Assembly: GCA_018883245.1 (NCBI GenBank)
Contig: VEQL01000006.1
Location: 54,134 to 118,133 of the forward strand
Length of the DNA stretch: 64,000 nucleotides
Origin: Chthoniobacterales bacterium
GTDB taxonomy: Bacteria; Verrucomicrobiota; Verrucomicrobiia; Chthoniobacterales; JACTMZ01
Reading direction: 5' to 3'
Part shown: one piece after another, positions 1-10,136 of the stretch
Layout of the letters: every line of letters starts with the position of its first letter
Position numbering within the stretch: position 1 is the first letter of the stretch
Position numbers and translations under genes: made by a program
The notes under the pieces: model-generated
The model's input: only the letters and a program-made list of their open reading frames with translations
Told to the model about the DNA's origin: nothing
Database searches by the model: none

Positions 1-2
1 CG

Positions 3-923
3 GCACCGGTCGCGTCGGTCGGGGCCGCCGGCATGAGTGCGGAGGTGGCTAAGCAGATCGGCGCCTTCACCGGCGGCTGGGGCAAGGGGACAGGTAGCGG
101 CACGGGCACGCGCCAGCGCGAATTTTCGTTCACCGCTTACGTCGCCAAATACAGTGGCGGCAACTGGGATTCCACCGTGGATCTCAGAGGAGGCAAAATT
201 TGGCGCGGCAGCCTTCCAAACATCCTCGAGTTCATGAGCAAGGAGTCGAAGGACAAGGTCAAGACCGATTATCGCAACGTCGAGGCGATCCCGCTCGACA
301 GCGACAAGCTGTTCTCGGTCAAGCCTCCTTTCATATTTTTCACCGGCTCGAGGGACTTCAAATTGTCGGACAAGGAAGTCGAAAATCTCCAGAAATACGT
401 TCGGCTCGGGGGCGCGATCTGGGGTGACAGTTCGGTGCCGGGCCGCGGGTCCCGCTTCGACATCGCGTTTCGCCGCGAGATGAAGCGCGTCATCCCGGAC
501 AAGGACAAAGATTTCGAGGAACTCGATGTCAACGATCCCATGTTCCGCCGTGCACCCTATTTTCCCGAGATCAAGAAGCAACCTGCGGGGATCAATTACT
601 ATGAGGAGCCCGTTTATGTGATGCGTTATTTCGGCGAGATCGCGGTGATCTACACGGCCAATGATTACGCCGACATGTGGCAGTTCGGCGTCAAGCTCGA
701 CGAAAAATCCAAAAAATGGGTCATCAACAACGACCGCGACGAAAACGGCGTGCGGGTTGCCATGGACTGGGATCTTTACGTGAACAGCGGCATTTACATC
801 CATAATACGGATCCCAACCCGCCCATTACATCGATCCTCGACACTTACAAGTTCGGGACCAACATGATCATCCACCTCCTGACCCGCTGGGAGGACAAGT
901 TGCGCACGGCGCCGCGGTTGTAG
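3..923 (+). CDS. DUF4159 domain protein, 5' end outside window
   Basis: The reading frame is open from the window edge, so the true start probably lies upstream; the first ATG inside the window is at 33. The product resembles DUF4159 proteins, which are common in Verrucomicrobiota and in Bacteroidetes-type gliding or envelope loci. Landmarks of the family are visible: an SGGNWD stretch, FFTGSRDF, then LGGAIWGDSS, RREMKRVIP and the closing MWQFG segment. In other genomes these genes often sit beside MoxR/DUF58/von Willebrand-type genes, which would be to the left of this window. The molecular function is not established. The stop lies 9 bases from the convergent upp stop. Confidence 0.8.
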   Translation, partial: APVASVGAAGMSAEVAKQIGAFTGGWGKGTGSGTGTRQREFSFTAYVAKYSGGNWDSTVDLRGGKIWRGSLPNILEFMSKESKDKVKTDYRNVEAIPLDSDKLFSVKPPFIFFTGSRDFKLSDKEVENLQKYVRLGGAIWGDSSVPGRGSRFDIAFRREMKRVIPDKDKDFEELDVNDPMFRRAPYFPEIKKQPAGINYYEEPVYVMRYFGEIAVIYTANDYADMWQFGVKLDEKSKKWVINNDRDENGVRVAMDWDLYVNSGIYIHNTDPNPPITSILDTYKFGTNMIIHLLTRWEDKLRTAPRL

Positions 924-932
924 GCGGCCGTT

Positions 933-1571
933 TCAGGTCCCGAAAATCCGGTCGCCCGCATCGCCCAGACCGGGCGTTATATAGCCGCGATCGTCGAGTT
1001 CATCGTCGAGGGCCGCACCGAAAATCGGCATGTCGGGATGGGCGGCACGCAGGCGCTTCACGCCTTGGCGCGATGCCACGATGCAAGCGCACGTCAGCTT
1101 CGGGATGCCCTCCTTTTTTAACCGGTCTGCCGCGGCGGCGAGGCTGTTGCCGGTGGCGAGCATGGGGTCGAGCAACAGGACGTGCGCTCCGGCGGAATGC
1201 GGCGGAAGCCGGAAGTAATAGCTCACCGGTTCGAGCGTCTCCTCGTCGCGGAACATCCCGATGTGGCCGACCGCGGCCGCGGGGAAGATGCGAAGGATGC
1301 CATCGGCCATCGCCAGTCCGGCGCGCAGCACCGGCACCAACACGAGCGGCCGGGCGGCGTTTGCTCCGGCCGCGGTGCCCAAGGGTGTCTGCACGCTGAT
1401 GGGTGTCACCTCGAAATCGCGCAGTGCCTCGTAGGCCACCAACTGCGAAAGTTCCTGCAGAAGGCGCCGGAAGTCGGGAGCCGGCGTGCGTTTGTCTCGC
1501 AACGCGGACATTTTCAGTTCGGCGAGCGGATGGGAGACAAGATGGAAACCCGCGATCGGTTGCTTGGTCAC
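933..1571 (-). CDS. upp: uracil phosphoribosyltransferase
   Basis: Converts uracil and PRPP to UMP in pyrimidine salvage. The 212-residue product has the expected length of bacterial Upp. The PRPP-binding loop is visible as LLLDPMLATGNSL, preceded by VPVLRAGL and the MFRDEETLEPV segment, and the protein ends with the usual YITPGLGDAGDRIFGT. The frame is open further upstream, but homology begins only at VSHPL, so a GTG at 1571 (MTKQPIAGF...) is the best start. It converges with the DUF4159 gene and is divergent from the ABC exporter. Confidence 0.93.
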   Translation of the reverse strand: MTKQPIAGFHLVSHPLAELKMSALRDKRTPAPDFRRLLQELSQLVAYEALRDFEVTPISVQTPLGTAAGANAARPLVLVPVLRAGLAMADGILRIFPAAAVGHIGMFRDEETLEPVSYYFRLPPHSAGAHVLLLDPMLATGNSLAAAADRLKKEGIPKLTCACIVASRQGVKRLRAAHPDMPIFGAALDDELDDRGYITPGLGDAGDRIFGT

Positions 1572-1689
1572 TGGGACGTGATTGTTCCCGCTGGCGGGTG
1601 ACCGGTCAATGCGGCACGCGGGGGTTTGCCGCCACGACATTTGCTGGTAGGCTCCGTTTCCCGCGCGGCATCGCCGCAGAATTCATCTC

Positions 1690-3510
1690 ATGACCAAGCC
1701 GCACGATTCGCAGTCCGGAAACGACCGGACCACCTGGCAGCCGTATCTGGAGCTGCTCTCCTACATCGGGCCCTACAAGGGCCGGTTTGCCGTCGGCGTC
1801 CTGATGGGTGTGCTTTTCGCGCTGGTCAACAGCTCGATTCCGCTGCTCGTGCGCTATGTGGGCGAACGGGTTTTTCCGGGTGGCGCGGACAACGCGAAAA
1901 TTGCCGCGGCTGCGGCATCCGGCGCCGGGCCGAGTGTGGAGTCCGTGCTTTGGGTCTGCCTGCTCGTGCCGGTAGTCATGCTCCTGCGCGGTTTTTTTTC
2001 GTATCTCAACGCCTACGAAATGTCGTGGGTGAGCCTGCGCGTGCTCAATGATATCCGGAGCAAGCTTTTTGCTTCGATCATCGGCCAGAGCATGGAGTTT
2101 TTCGACAGGGCGCGCACGGGACGTCTGATGTCGCGCGTTCTCAACGACACGTCGGTCGCGCAGAGCACGCTCTCGCAGTTGAGCGTGAATCTTTTCAAAC
2201 AGCCGATCGCGCTGGTCGCCGGCGTGGCGGCCGTGCTCTGGATCGATTGGAAATTCAGCCTGGTCGCGTTGGTTCTTTTCCCGGCCTGCATCGTTCCGGT
2301 GGCGATGTATGGACGCAAGGTGCGCAAAGCCGGACGCGCAGAGCAGGAGCTGGCCGGCGAAATGAATGTCATACTCCAGGAATCGTTCTCGGGTATCCGC
2401 GTGATCAAATCGTTCACCCGCGAAAACGTGATGAAGCAGATGTTCGACAAGGCGGTGATGGACCAGTTCCGCAATTCCATGCGCGTGCTCAAGAACACGG
2501 AAATCACCACGCCGCTCGTCGAGGTGGTCGCCGCGATCGGTGTGGGCATGGCTCTTTTCTACGTTTATGCGGCGCAGCTCAGCGCAGCCAAGTTCCTCGC
2601 ACTCATGGCGGGTATTTTCCTGCTCTACGAGCCGGTCAAGTCTCTGAGCCGCATCCATCTCCAGCTGCAGAAATGTCTGGCTGCGACGACGAGCATTTTC
2701 GAGCTGATGCGGCGTCCGGCCGCCATCACCGAGGCGTCCGATGCCGCCGCGTTGGGCGTGTGCAGGGGCGGGATCGAGTTCGACCGTGTGTCCTTCGCCT
2801 ACGGTGAGCACGGTGCGGCCCTGCAGGACGCCAGCCTGCGCATCGAGCCCGGACAACGCGTCGCTCTCGTGGGTGCCAGCGGCGCGGGAAAAAGCACGGT
2901 GCTTTCGCTTATTCTCCGTTTTTACGACCCGCAGCAGGGCGCGGTGAAGATCGACGGGCGCGACATATGCTCGCTCAAGCTCGAATCGTTGCGCGGCAAA
3001 ATCGGGGTCGTCACCCAGGACACTTTTCTTTTCCATGACACGATCCGGAACAACATACGCTTCGGGCGTCCTGACGCGACCGACGCGGAAGTCGAGGAGG
3101 CCGCGCGGCAGGCTTATGCGCATGACTTCATCCTGGCCCAGCCGCAAGGATACGAGTCCGTGGTCGGTGACAAGGGCTGCATGTTGTCCGGCGGCCAGCA
3201 GCAGCGTTTGGCCATCGCCCGCGCTTTGCTCAAGAACGCGCCCGTGCTCCTGCTTGACGAGGCGACGTCGGCTCTCGATTCTGAAAGCGAGCGCATGATC
3301 CAATCCGCCCTCGACAAATTGTCCGCCGGAAAAACGGTTGTCGCCATCGCGCACAGGCTTTCGACCATCCTGAATTCAGACATGATCGTCGTGATGAGCG
3401 GCGGCCGCATTGTGGACACGGGAAGGCACGAGGAGTTGCTGCGCTCGTCGGAGATCTACCGCGGACTTTACGAAATGCAGTTCCGCCACGGGGAGGTTGC
3501 GGCGTCGTGA
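1690..3510 (+). CDS. MsbA-like ABC exporter (fused permease-ATPase)
   Basis: This is a half-transporter of 606 residues: an N-terminal six-helix ABC transmembrane domain (roughly residues 30-330) followed by a nucleotide-binding domain. The NBD has Walker [10 protein letters not shown] (395-403), Q-loop Q443, signature LSGGQQQR (499-506), Walker B VLLLDE (519-524) and the switch histidine H555. The family flips lipid A precursors, other lipids or drugs across the inner membrane as a homodimer. The assignment to lipid A export is inference, since the family is broad. Its stop overlaps the GTG start of purH by four bases, so the two are probably cotranscribed. Confidence 0.92.
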   Translation: MTKPHDSQSGNDRTTWQPYLELLSYIGPYKGRFAVGVLMGVLFALVNSSIPLLVRYVGERVFPGGADNAKIAAAAASGAGPSVESVLWVCLLVPVVMLLRGFFSYLNAYEMSWVSLRVLNDIRSKLFASIIGQSMEFFDRARTGRLMSRVLNDTSVAQSTLSQLSVNLFKQPIALVAGVAAVLWIDWKFSLVALVLFPACIVPVAMYGRKVRKAGRAEQELAGEMNVILQESFSGIRVIKSFTRENVMKQMFDKAVMDQFRNSMRVLKNTEITTPLVEVVAAIGVGMALFYVYAAQLSAAKFLALMAGIFLLYEPVKSLSRIHLQLQKCLAATTSIFELMRRPAAITEASDAAALGVCRGGIEFDRVSFAYGEHGAALQDASLRIEPGQRVALVGASGAGKSTVLSLILRFYDPQQGAVKIDGRDICSLKLESLRGKIGVVTQDTFLFHDTIRNNIRFGRPDATDAEVEEAARQAYAHDFILAQPQGYESVVGDKGCMLSGGQQQRLAIARALLKNAPVLLLDEATSALDSESERMIQSALDKLSAGKTVVAIAHRLSTILNSDMIVVMSGGRIVDTGRHEELLRSSEIYRGLYEMQFRHGEVAAS

Positions 3511-5033
3511 AAATCCGCCGCGCATTGCTTTCCGTCTCGGACAAGACGGGCCTGGTGGATTTTGCGCGCGGTTTGGCCGACGCGGGAGTCGAACTTCTCT
3601 CCACCGGCGGCACGGCTTCCGCCCTTCGCGCGGCAGGTCTGACCGTGAAAGACGTCTCCGAGCACACCGGTTTCCCGGAGATTCTCGACGGCCGGGTCAA
3701 GACGCTGCACCCGATGATCCATGGCGGGTTGCTTTTCCGCCGCGACAAACCGGAGCACACCAAGCAGGCGCAGGAGCACGGCATCGCCCCAATCGATTTG
3801 GTGGTGGTGAATCTGTATCCCTTCGGGGAGACGGTTGCGCGCGAAGGTGTCACGCTCGAGGAGGCCATCGAAAACATCGATATCGGCGGTCCGTCGATGT
3901 TGCGCAGCGCCGCCAAGAATGCCGCCGCGGTCACCGTGATCTGCGATCCGGACGACTACGGGGACGTGCTCGAGTCGATGAAAGAAAATGGCGGCGCGAC
4001 GACGTTGAAGCTCCGCGAGCGGCTCGCGGTGAAAGTCTTCGACCTCACGGCCCGCTACGATCGCGCAATCGCCAACTATCTCCAGTCCGGCCAGCGGACC
4101 CGCGCGTCGTTCACCTGCTCGCAGCCGCTCGCCGCACGCCTGCGCTACGGTGAAAACCCGCACCAGGAAGCGGAGCTTTACGGGAATTTCTCCGACCATC
4201 TCGAGCAGTTGCACGGCAAGGAACTTTCCTACAACAACATCCTGGACATCACTGCCGCGGTCGACCTCATCGGGGAATTTGACGCGCCCACGGTGGCAAT
4301 CCTCAAACACACCAATCCCTGCGGCGTGGGCAGCGACGACGACGATCTCTGCGCGGCTTGGGAAAAAGCTTTTGCCACGGACCGCCAGGCACCCTTCGGC
4401 GGAATCATCATTTGCAACCGTCCGCTCACGGCCCCCTTGGCATCAGCCATCGCGGAAATTTTCAGCGAGGTGATCATCGCCCCGGATTTCGAACCGGAAG
4501 CCCGGGCCCTGCTGCAGAAAAAGAAAAATCTCCGTCTCATGCTCCTGCGCGGGCTCCCGCAGCCTGCGCCGCGTGATGTGCGGTCGGTCATCGGCGGGGT
4601 GCTGGTCCAGGATCATGATGCGTCTTCCGAGAAGCCCGAGGCGTCCCAAGTGGTGACGGCGCGCCCGCCGACGCAGTCCGAGTTGCGCGCCATGGAGTTC
4701 GGGTGGAAAGTCGTCAAGCATGTCAAATCCAACGCGATCGTTTTCGCCGGACCCGACCGCACGTTGGGTATCGGCGCAGGCCAAATGTCGCGGGTTGATT
4801 CGGTCCGCATCGCGGTCTGGAAGGCGGGGGAAGCCGGGCTCTCGCTGCGAGGCAGCGCCGTGGCCAGCGACGCATTTTTCCCGTTCCCCGACGGACTGGT
4901 TTCGGCGGCGGAGGCCGGAGCCGTTGCGTGCATCCAGCCCGGCGGCTCGGTGCGTGACGCGGAGGTCATCGCGGCCGCCGACGCGCGCAAAATGGCCATG
5001 GTTTTCACCGGGAAGCGCCATTTCCGGCATTAA
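3507..5033 (+). CDS. purH: bifunctional AICAR formyltransferase / IMP cyclohydrolase
   Basis: Catalyses the last two steps of de novo IMP synthesis. The N-terminal MGS-like domain (about residues 1-190) carries the STGGTA and [13 protein letters not shown] motifs of the cyclohydrolase. The C-terminal transformylase domain has the catalytic Lys267-His268 in LKHTNPCG and the QAPFGGI segment. The length of 508 is normal. The GTG start is fixed by the four-base overlap with the exporter gene upstream and by the immediate start of homology ([13 protein letters not shown]). Confidence 0.97.
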   Translation: MKIRRALLSVSDKTGLVDFARGLADAGVELLSTGGTASALRAAGLTVKDVSEHTGFPEILDGRVKTLHPMIHGGLLFRRDKPEHTKQAQEHGIAPIDLVVVNLYPFGETVAREGVTLEEAIENIDIGGPSMLRSAAKNAAAVTVICDPDDYGDVLESMKENGGATTLKLRERLAVKVFDLTARYDRAIANYLQSGQRTRASFTCSQPLAARLRYGENPHQEAELYGNFSDHLEQLHGKELSYNNILDITAAVDLIGEFDAPTVAILKHTNPCGVGSDDDDLCAAWEKAFATDRQAPFGGIIICNRPLTAPLASAIAEIFSEVIIAPDFEPEARALLQKKKNLRLMLLRGLPQPAPRDVRSVIGGVLVQDHDASSEKPEASQVVTARPPTQSELRAMEFGWKVVKHVKSNAIVFAGPDRTLGIGAGQMSRVDSVRIAVWKAGEAGLSLRGSAVASDAFFPFPDGLVSAAEAGAVACIQPGGSVRDAEVIAAADARKMAMVFTGKRHFRH

Positions 5034-5040
5034 ATCCTCC

Positions 5041-5069
5041 GCATCGGGTCGCGGATGCCGTAATTTTTT
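5041..5069 (+). terminator. weak hairpin plus T-run behind purH
   Basis: A five-base-pair stem GCATC/GATGC with an eight-base loop is followed by six T residues, in the 39-base gap between the purH stop and the dnaX GTG. The stem is short, so this is at best a weak intrinsic terminator or attenuator. Confidence 0.3.
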
Positions 5070-5072
5070 CCC

Positions 5073-6680
5073 GTGAGCTACCAGGTTTTCGCCCGCAAAT
5101 ACCGCCCGCAGGTGTTCGAGGAGGTTCTCGGGCAGGACAGCGTGGTTCGCACACTGCGCAACGCGATCAAGTCGGACCGCCTTGCGCATGCCTACCTTTT
5201 CGTCGGTCCGCGCGGGGTGGGGAAGACATCGACAGCGCGCATCTTTGCCAAGGCGTTGAATTGCGCGAAAGGGCCGACCGCCACGCCTTGCGGGGAGTGC
5301 GATCCCTGCCGCGAGATCGCCGCCGGCAACAGCCTCGACGTGCTTGAGATCGACGGCGCGAGCAACAACAGTGTCGAGCAGGTGCGCGAACTGCGGGAAA
5401 ACGTCCGCTTTCTTCCCGCGCACGGCAAATTCCGCATCTACCTCATCGACGAGGTCCACATGTTGAGCACGGCGGCTTTCAACGCCTTGCTCAAGACGCT
5501 GGAGGAACCTCCGGCGCATGTGAAATTCCTCTTTGCCACCACCGAAGCGCACAAGTTGCCGGCCACCATCATCAGCCGCTGCCAGCGCTTCGATCTCCAG
5601 CCGATCCGCGACGATGTGGCGGCCGCGCATCTGCTGGCCATCGCGAAGAAGGAAAAGGTGGCGCTTGATCCGGCGGCGGCGGACGTGATCGCGCGCGCGG
5701 CCGAGGGCGGCATGCGCGACGCCGAGTCGATGCTCGACCAGGTCGTTTCGTTCTGCGGCGAAAAGGTGACCGAGAAGGATGTGCTTTCCATTTTCGGGTT
5801 CGCCTCCGCCGCGCAGGTTGCAGAACTGGCCGGTCATGTGCTCTCGGGCGATGCTGCGGCTGCGCTCGATCTGGTGGCGGCACAGGCCGAAGAGGGCAAG
5901 GACTTGGGACGGCTACTCGCCGACCTCGTCGCGCTTTGCCGCGACTTGCTGGTCAGCGAAGTCACGGCGAAGGAGATGCCGGGGCGCCGCGGGGAGTTGC
6001 TCGCCCCGCTGCGCGGACGCTTTCCCGCCCGCAAGCTCACCGGGCTGCTGGAGATTTTTTCCGCCGCGGAGGCGGGACTGCGGTTTTCGCCCGACAAGAA
6101 ACTTCCCCTCGAGCTTGCCGTGGTCAAAGGCATCCAGCTTCTGCATACGGCGGACTTGGATGAAGTGCTCGAAACGCTCGCCATTCTGCGCGGCGGGGCG
6201 CCCGCGCCTGCGGCCGCCACCCGCAAGGCAGCCGCGCCCGCACCTGCCAAACCCGCGGCGATCGCGAAACCCGAACCGGCTGCTCCGCAGTCGTCGCATC
6301 GTGCCGACCTCTCCGTGAAAGACGCGTGGGTCAAAGTGGTCGCGGAGATTTCCGCCCGGCACACCATCCGGAGCGCTTGGCTCGAGGAGGCCCAGGAAAT
6401 TACCGAGGAAGACGGTGTGCTGCGCGTCATTTTTCCCGCCAGCGCCGCACGGCAGATCAAGGCGCCGTATGCCAAAGACCAGGCGCAACTCGTCTCGCAG
6501 CTCTGGGAAAAAAATACCGGGCGAAATGTTGTTTTCCGTCCGGAGGCGACCGGCGCAGACACGTTGAAGGCTGCGCCCGCCGCCGCAGCGTCTTCCGCGG
6601 ACGATTTCGAAAACGATCCCGGGATCGAGGCTGCCATCGAGCTGTTCGGCGCAACTTTGGAAAAAGAGGAGTCTCAATGA
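5073..6680 (+). CDS. dnaX: DNA polymerase III subunit gamma/tau
   Basis: Clamp-loader ATPase of the replisome. Domain I has Walker A GPRGVGKT (45-52), the four-cysteine zinc module (C64, C73, C76, C79), the DEVH Walker B (126-129) and the SRC arginine-finger motif in TIISRCQRF. Domain III is followed by an Ala/Pro-rich linker (about 373-410) and a short C-terminal domain. The start is GTG at 5073. The stop overlaps the ybaB ATG, the classical dnaX-ybaB arrangement, although recR is not next here. A run of seven A residues at 6508-6514 lies late in the gene (see findings). Confidence 0.96.
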   Translation: MSYQVFARKYRPQVFEEVLGQDSVVRTLRNAIKSDRLAHAYLFVGPRGVGKTSTARIFAKALNCAKGPTATPCGECDPCREIAAGNSLDVLEIDGASNNSVEQVRELRENVRFLPAHGKFRIYLIDEVHMLSTAAFNALLKTLEEPPAHVKFLFATTEAHKLPATIISRCQRFDLQPIRDDVAAAHLLAIAKKEKVALDPAAADVIARAAEGGMRDAESMLDQVVSFCGEKVTEKDVLSIFGFASAAQVAELAGHVLSGDAAAALDLVAAQAEEGKDLGRLLADLVALCRDLLVSEVTAKEMPGRRGELLAPLRGRFPARKLTGLLEIFSAAEAGLRFSPDKKLPLELAVVKGIQLLHTADLDEVLETLAILRGGAPAPAAATRKAAAPAPAKPAAIAKPEPAAPQSSHRADLSVKDAWVKVVAEISARHTIRSAWLEEAQEITEEDGVLRVIFPASAARQIKAPYAKDQAQLVSQLWEKNTGRNVVFRPEATGADTLKAAPAAAASSADDFENDPGIEAAIELFGATLEKEESQ

Positions 6681-6991
6681 ACATACAGAAAATGATGAAA
6701 GAGGCGCAGAAGATGCAGGAACGTCTCGCCAAGGCGCAGAGCGATCTCGCCGCCCAATCCCTGCAGGTTTCCGCCGGCGGCGGCAAAGTCACGGTGACTG
6801 CCAACGGGTCCGGTGATATCACCGGCATCAAAATCGCCCCGGAGGTCGTCGATCCCCGGGATGTCGAAATGTTGGAGGATCTGGTGCTGTCCGGAGTGCG
6901 CGAGGCGCAGGAAGCGGCGCGCAAATTGCAGGCCGATTCGATGGGCAAGGTCACCGGTGGCCTCGGAGGTTTGCCCGGATTTGGGCTTTGA
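6677..6991 (+). CDS. YbaB/EbfC family nucleoid-associated protein
   Basis: Small dimeric DNA-binding protein of 104 residues. The N-terminal helix MNIQKMMKEAQKMQERL, the GGGKVTVTANGSG strand pair and the Gly-rich C-terminus (GGLGGLPGFGL) are all typical. A good ribosome binding site (AGAGGAG) precedes the ATG, which overlaps the dnaX stop. The family binds DNA with little sequence specificity, and its location behind dnaX is conserved across bacteria. Confidence 0.95.
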   Translation: MNIQKMMKEAQKMQERLAKAQSDLAAQSLQVSAGGGKVTVTANGSGDITGIKIAPEVVDPRDVEMLEDLVLSGVREAQEAARKLQADSMGKVTGGLGGLPGFGL

Positions 6992-7029
6992 TTTTGTAGA
7001 GTTTCACGGCGCGTCGGGCGCGCCGGGCC

Positions 7030-7953
7030 CTACCGGCTCAGTTCCAGCATGCGCCGGATGGGCACCTCGGCCCGCGCACGCAGTTCTTCGGGGATGACAA
7101 TTTGCGGAGAAAGGTCGCGCAGGCAGTCGCGCAACTTCTCCAGCGTGTTCATTTTCATGTAGCGGCAGTCCGCGCAGGCACAGTGATCGGTCGGACCGGG
7201 AATAAAGGTTTTGCCGGGAATCTCCCGCTTGAGCCGGTGGAGCATCCCGGATTCGGTGACGATGATGAACGCTTCGGCCGGCGAATTTTTGCAATAGCCG
7301 ACCATTTTTTCCGTCGAACACACCTCGTCGGCGAGAATGCGCACGGCGTGCGTGCACTCGGGGTGCGCGACAACGGGTGCTCCCGGATATTCGGCGCGGA
7401 TCTTTTCGATGCTTTGGCGCGTGAATTCCACATGCACGTAGCAGTTGCCTTTCCAAAGCGTCATGGGGCGACCGGTCTGCTCGGTCACCCAGGACCCGAG
7501 ATTCTCATCGGGCACGAAGAGAATGTTGCGGTCCGCTGGCACGCTCTGGACGATTTTCACCGCGTTGCCGCTGGTGCAAATCACGTCGGAGAGCGCTTTG
7601 ACCCCGGCCGAGCAATTGATGTAAGCGACGACGTAATAATTCTTGTCCGCATGCTCGCGAAGGTAAGCCTTGAGCTTGTCCGCCGGGCAGGAGTCGCTGA
7701 GCGAACAGCCGGCGTTGAGGTCCGGAATGACCACCGTTTTTCCGGGATTCACGATTTTCGCCGTCTCTCCCATGAAGTGGACGCCGCAGAAGGCTATCAC
7801 ATCGGCATCGGTCTCGGCTGCGCGATAGCTCAAACCGAGCGAATCGCCCACATGGTCGGCGAGTTCCTGGATCTCGGCGACTTGGTAGTTGTGTGCGAGA
7901 ATGACGGCATTGCGCTCTTTTTTCAGGCGCCTGATCTCATCGGCCAGGAACAT
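7030..7953 (-). CDS. nadA: quinolinate synthase
   Basis: Condenses iminoaspartate with dihydroxyacetone phosphate to quinolinate in NAD synthesis, using an oxygen-labile [4Fe-4S] cluster. The 307-residue protein starts at the ATG at 7953 (MFLADEIRRLKKERN), where homology begins; an in-frame extension upstream is not conserved. Cluster-ligand regions are visible as YINCSAGVKAL, HPECTHAV and CACADCRYMKMNTLE. It is the last gene of a minus-strand operon behind the glycerate kinase gene and fabD, 35 bases after the fabD stop. No nadB or nadC is in the window. Confidence 0.96.
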   Translation of the reverse strand: MFLADEIRRLKKERNAVILAHNYQVAEIQELADHVGDSLGLSYRAAETDADVIAFCGVHFMGETAKIVNPGKTVVIPDLNAGCSLSDSCPADKLKAYLREHADKNYYVVAYINCSAGVKALSDVICTSGNAVKIVQSVPADRNILFVPDENLGSWVTEQTGRPMTLWKGNCYVHVEFTRQSIEKIRAEYPGAPVVAHPECTHAVRILADEVCSTEKMVGYCKNSPAEAFIIVTESGMLHRLKREIPGKTFIPGPTDHCACADCRYMKMNTLEKLRDCLRDLSPQIVIPEELRARAEVPIRRMLELSR

Positions 7954-7988
7954 GGGTGCACTATGGCTCTGCGGGCGCGGGGACGCAA

Positions 7989-8912
7989 TCAGAGCGCGAG
8001 CTTTTCCACGTCTTCCGGCGTGCCCACGGATTGCACGGGTGTGCCTTTGCGGATGCGCGCAACCATGCCCGCGAGCGTGGTGCCGGGGCCAAGTTCGAGG
8101 AAGCTGTCGCATCCGAGTTCATCGAGCAGGCATGTCACGCAGTCCGCCCAACGCACGCTGTCCGTGACCTGGTCGGCGAGGGTGCGCCGGATGTCATCGG
8201 CGTTTTTCACGGCTTTCGCATCGACGTTGCAAACGACCGGGAAGTGGGGTTCGTTCAGCGGAGTGCGGAGAAGGACTTCTCCCAGACGCTCGTATGCCGG
8301 TTGCATCAGGCGCGAATGGAAGGCGCCGGCCACTTTGAGTTCCACGGCTTTGCGTATACCGAAATCTTTGGCCATGCCGACGGCCATCGAGACTTTACCG
8401 GCCTCGCCCGAAATCACGATTTGGCCGGGCGAATTTATGTTGGCCACATCGACATCGGTCTGGGCAGCGAGATCGCGGACCACGTTTTCGTCCACTCCGA
8501 TCATCGCCGCCATTCCGCCGCGCGTCACCTCGCAGGCCTCCTGCATGAACTTTCCGCGCTGCGCGACCAACTGAAGCCCGGTGGCGAAGTCGAAAGTTCC
8601 CGCGGCCGCGTGCGCGGTGAATTCGCCGAGCGATAGTCCTGCCGTTCCCCTCACGGGCAATTCACCCAGCTTTTCACGGACCACCGCCAACGCCGCCAAA
8701 CCATGCACGTAAAGGGCGGGTTGGCAGACGGACGTCTTGGTCAGTTCCTCCTCGGGTCCTTCCCAGCAAATTCTGCTCAGAGGCCAACCGAGAATTTCAT
8801 CGGCTTGACGGAAAAGGTCCGCAGCGACGGGAAACTTTGCGGCCAGATCTTTGCCCATGCCGACCGCTTGGGCTCCCTGACCGGGAAAAACGAGTGCGAG
8901 TGTTTTGTTCAT
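7989..8912 (-). CDS. fabD: malonyl-CoA:ACP transacylase
   Basis: Transfers malonyl groups to acyl carrier protein to feed fatty acid elongation. The oxyanion-hole PGQGAQ motif is at residues 10-15, the nucleophile Ser94 sits in GLSLGEF, and the catalytic histidine is in AGAFHSR. The nucleophile elbow has Leu where most FabD proteins have His (GHSLGE). The length of 307 is normal. The ATG overlaps the glycerate kinase stop by four bases. Confidence 0.95.
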   Translation of the reverse strand: MNKTLALVFPGQGAQAVGMGKDLAAKFPVAADLFRQADEILGWPLSRICWEGPEEELTKTSVCQPALYVHGLAALAVVREKLGELPVRGTAGLSLGEFTAHAAAGTFDFATGLQLVAQRGKFMQEACEVTRGGMAAMIGVDENVVRDLAAQTDVDVANINSPGQIVISGEAGKVSMAVGMAKDFGIRKAVELKVAGAFHSRLMQPAYERLGEVLLRTPLNEPHFPVVCNVDAKAVKNADDIRRTLADQVTDSVRWADCVTCLLDELGCDSFLELGPGTTLAGMVARIRKGTPVQSVGTPEDVEKLAL

Positions 8913-10036
8913 AAAATGTCGCCTTCACGCAGTGCCTTTGCAGCGCGACCAGCGGCGCTTTGGAGAAGTGGGCCGGCGTGTGTCATGGCGTATTGGAGCG
9001 TCATGGAGTCATCGGAGATCGGAATCGCCGCGTCGAAGTTGTCGCGGCACTCGCTATTGCTTAACGGAATGGAACCTGCCAGAGCAATCACGGGTTTACC
9101 GTGGAGACGTGCAAGGCGCGCAACGCCCGCGGCAACCTTGCCATCGCCGGTTTGTTTGTCGATGCGGCCCTCGCCTGTGACAATCACATCAGCCGAAGCC
9201 ACCGCCCTTTCAAATCCGGTGATGCCGGCAATCGTGTCGAAACCCGGGCGCAGCTCGCCGCCGAGGAAGACAAGCACGCCGAAACCCAATCCGCCCGCCG
9301 CGCCCGCACCGGGTGTGTTTGCGGCTGAGGCGTGCAGATCACGCGCGGCCACATCGGCCAGACGTGTCATTGACGCTTCGAGAGCTTCCACCGCTTCCGG
9401 GGACGCGCCCTTCTGCGCCGCGTAAGTGCGGGATGAGCCGTGAGGGCCGAGAAGGGGGTTTCGCACATCCACGAGTGCGCAAAACCTGCAAGTAATTCCC
9501 TGCGCAGGTCTCCCGATGTGTTCCAGTGCCGAAAGGTTGCATGGGAGGGGATCGAGGTGCACGCCATGCTTGTCGTGGAATCGGTAACCAAGCGCGTCCG
9601 CCATGCCGCAGCCTCCGTCGTTGGTTGCGCTGCCTCCCAAACACAGGCGGATATCGTCCGCGCCGGCTTCCTGCGCGGCGCGGATTACTTCGCCTAGACC
9701 TGCGGATGTCGCAGTTAGCGGATCGAGTTCATCCGGTGACAGCCCGGCAAGCCCGCAAACGCCGGCTACTTCGATCCATGCCGTTCGTCTCGTTGGTTGC
9801 CATAGCCACGCTGCCTGCACAGGACGCCCGCGCGCGTCGCGTGTAGTCGTCGCCATTCGCTCTCCGCCAAGCGCAGACTCTATAACCGCAAGACTGCCAT
9901 CTCCGCCGTCGGCGAGCGGTTGCTGGATAATTTCACAATCAGGCCACGCTGCGCGCCATCCAGCGGCAATATGTTCCCCCGCTTCGCGCGCAGTGAGACA
10001 CCCTTTGAATTTATCCGGGGCTATCAGAATCTGCAT
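8909..10036 (-). CDS. glycerate kinase (GlxK/GarK type)
   Basis: Phosphorylates D-glycerate. The start is the ATG at 10036 giving MQILIAPDKFKGCLTA, the usual beginning of this family; the long upstream in-frame extension is low-complexity read-through of antisense sequence. Conserved pieces include PLADGGDGS, LGGSATNDGGCGMA, NTPGAGAAGGLGFG and the VTGEGRIDKQT segment near the C-terminus. The 375-residue length matches. First gene of a fabD-nadA operon, an unusual partner for those biosynthetic genes. Confidence 0.93.
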   Translation of the reverse strand: MQILIAPDKFKGCLTAREAGEHIAAGWRAAWPDCEIIQQPLADGGDGSLAVIESALGGERMATTTRDARGRPVQAAWLWQPTRRTAWIEVAGVCGLAGLSPDELDPLTATSAGLGEVIRAAQEAGADDIRLCLGGSATNDGGCGMADALGYRFHDKHGVHLDPLPCNLSALEHIGRPAQGITCRFCALVDVRNPLLGPHGSSRTYAAQKGASPEAVEALEASMTRLADVAARDLHASAANTPGAGAAGGLGFGVLVFLGGELRPGFDTIAGITGFERAVASADVIVTGEGRIDKQTGDGKVAAGVARLARLHGKPVIALAGSIPLSNSECRDNFDAAIPISDDSMTLQYAMTHAGPLLQSAAGRAAKALREGDIL

Positions 10037-10136
10037 GGTCGCACGCGCCTGACCTGCAGGACCTTTTTGTCTGCAACGTGTGCCCAGCGTGCTTGTAGTC
10101 GCTGGCTGCCTGTGCTCCGACGACAAAGAAATGGAA

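Noticed and set aside
1606..3354. 582-codon minus-strand frame across the ABC exporter
   Set aside because: It mirrors the exporter in a compatible frame; composition is Arg/His-rich and no homology is apparent.
4443..5837. 464-codon minus-strand frame across purH and dnaX
   Set aside because: Spans two unrelated housekeeping genes with intact motifs on the plus strand; shadow ORF.
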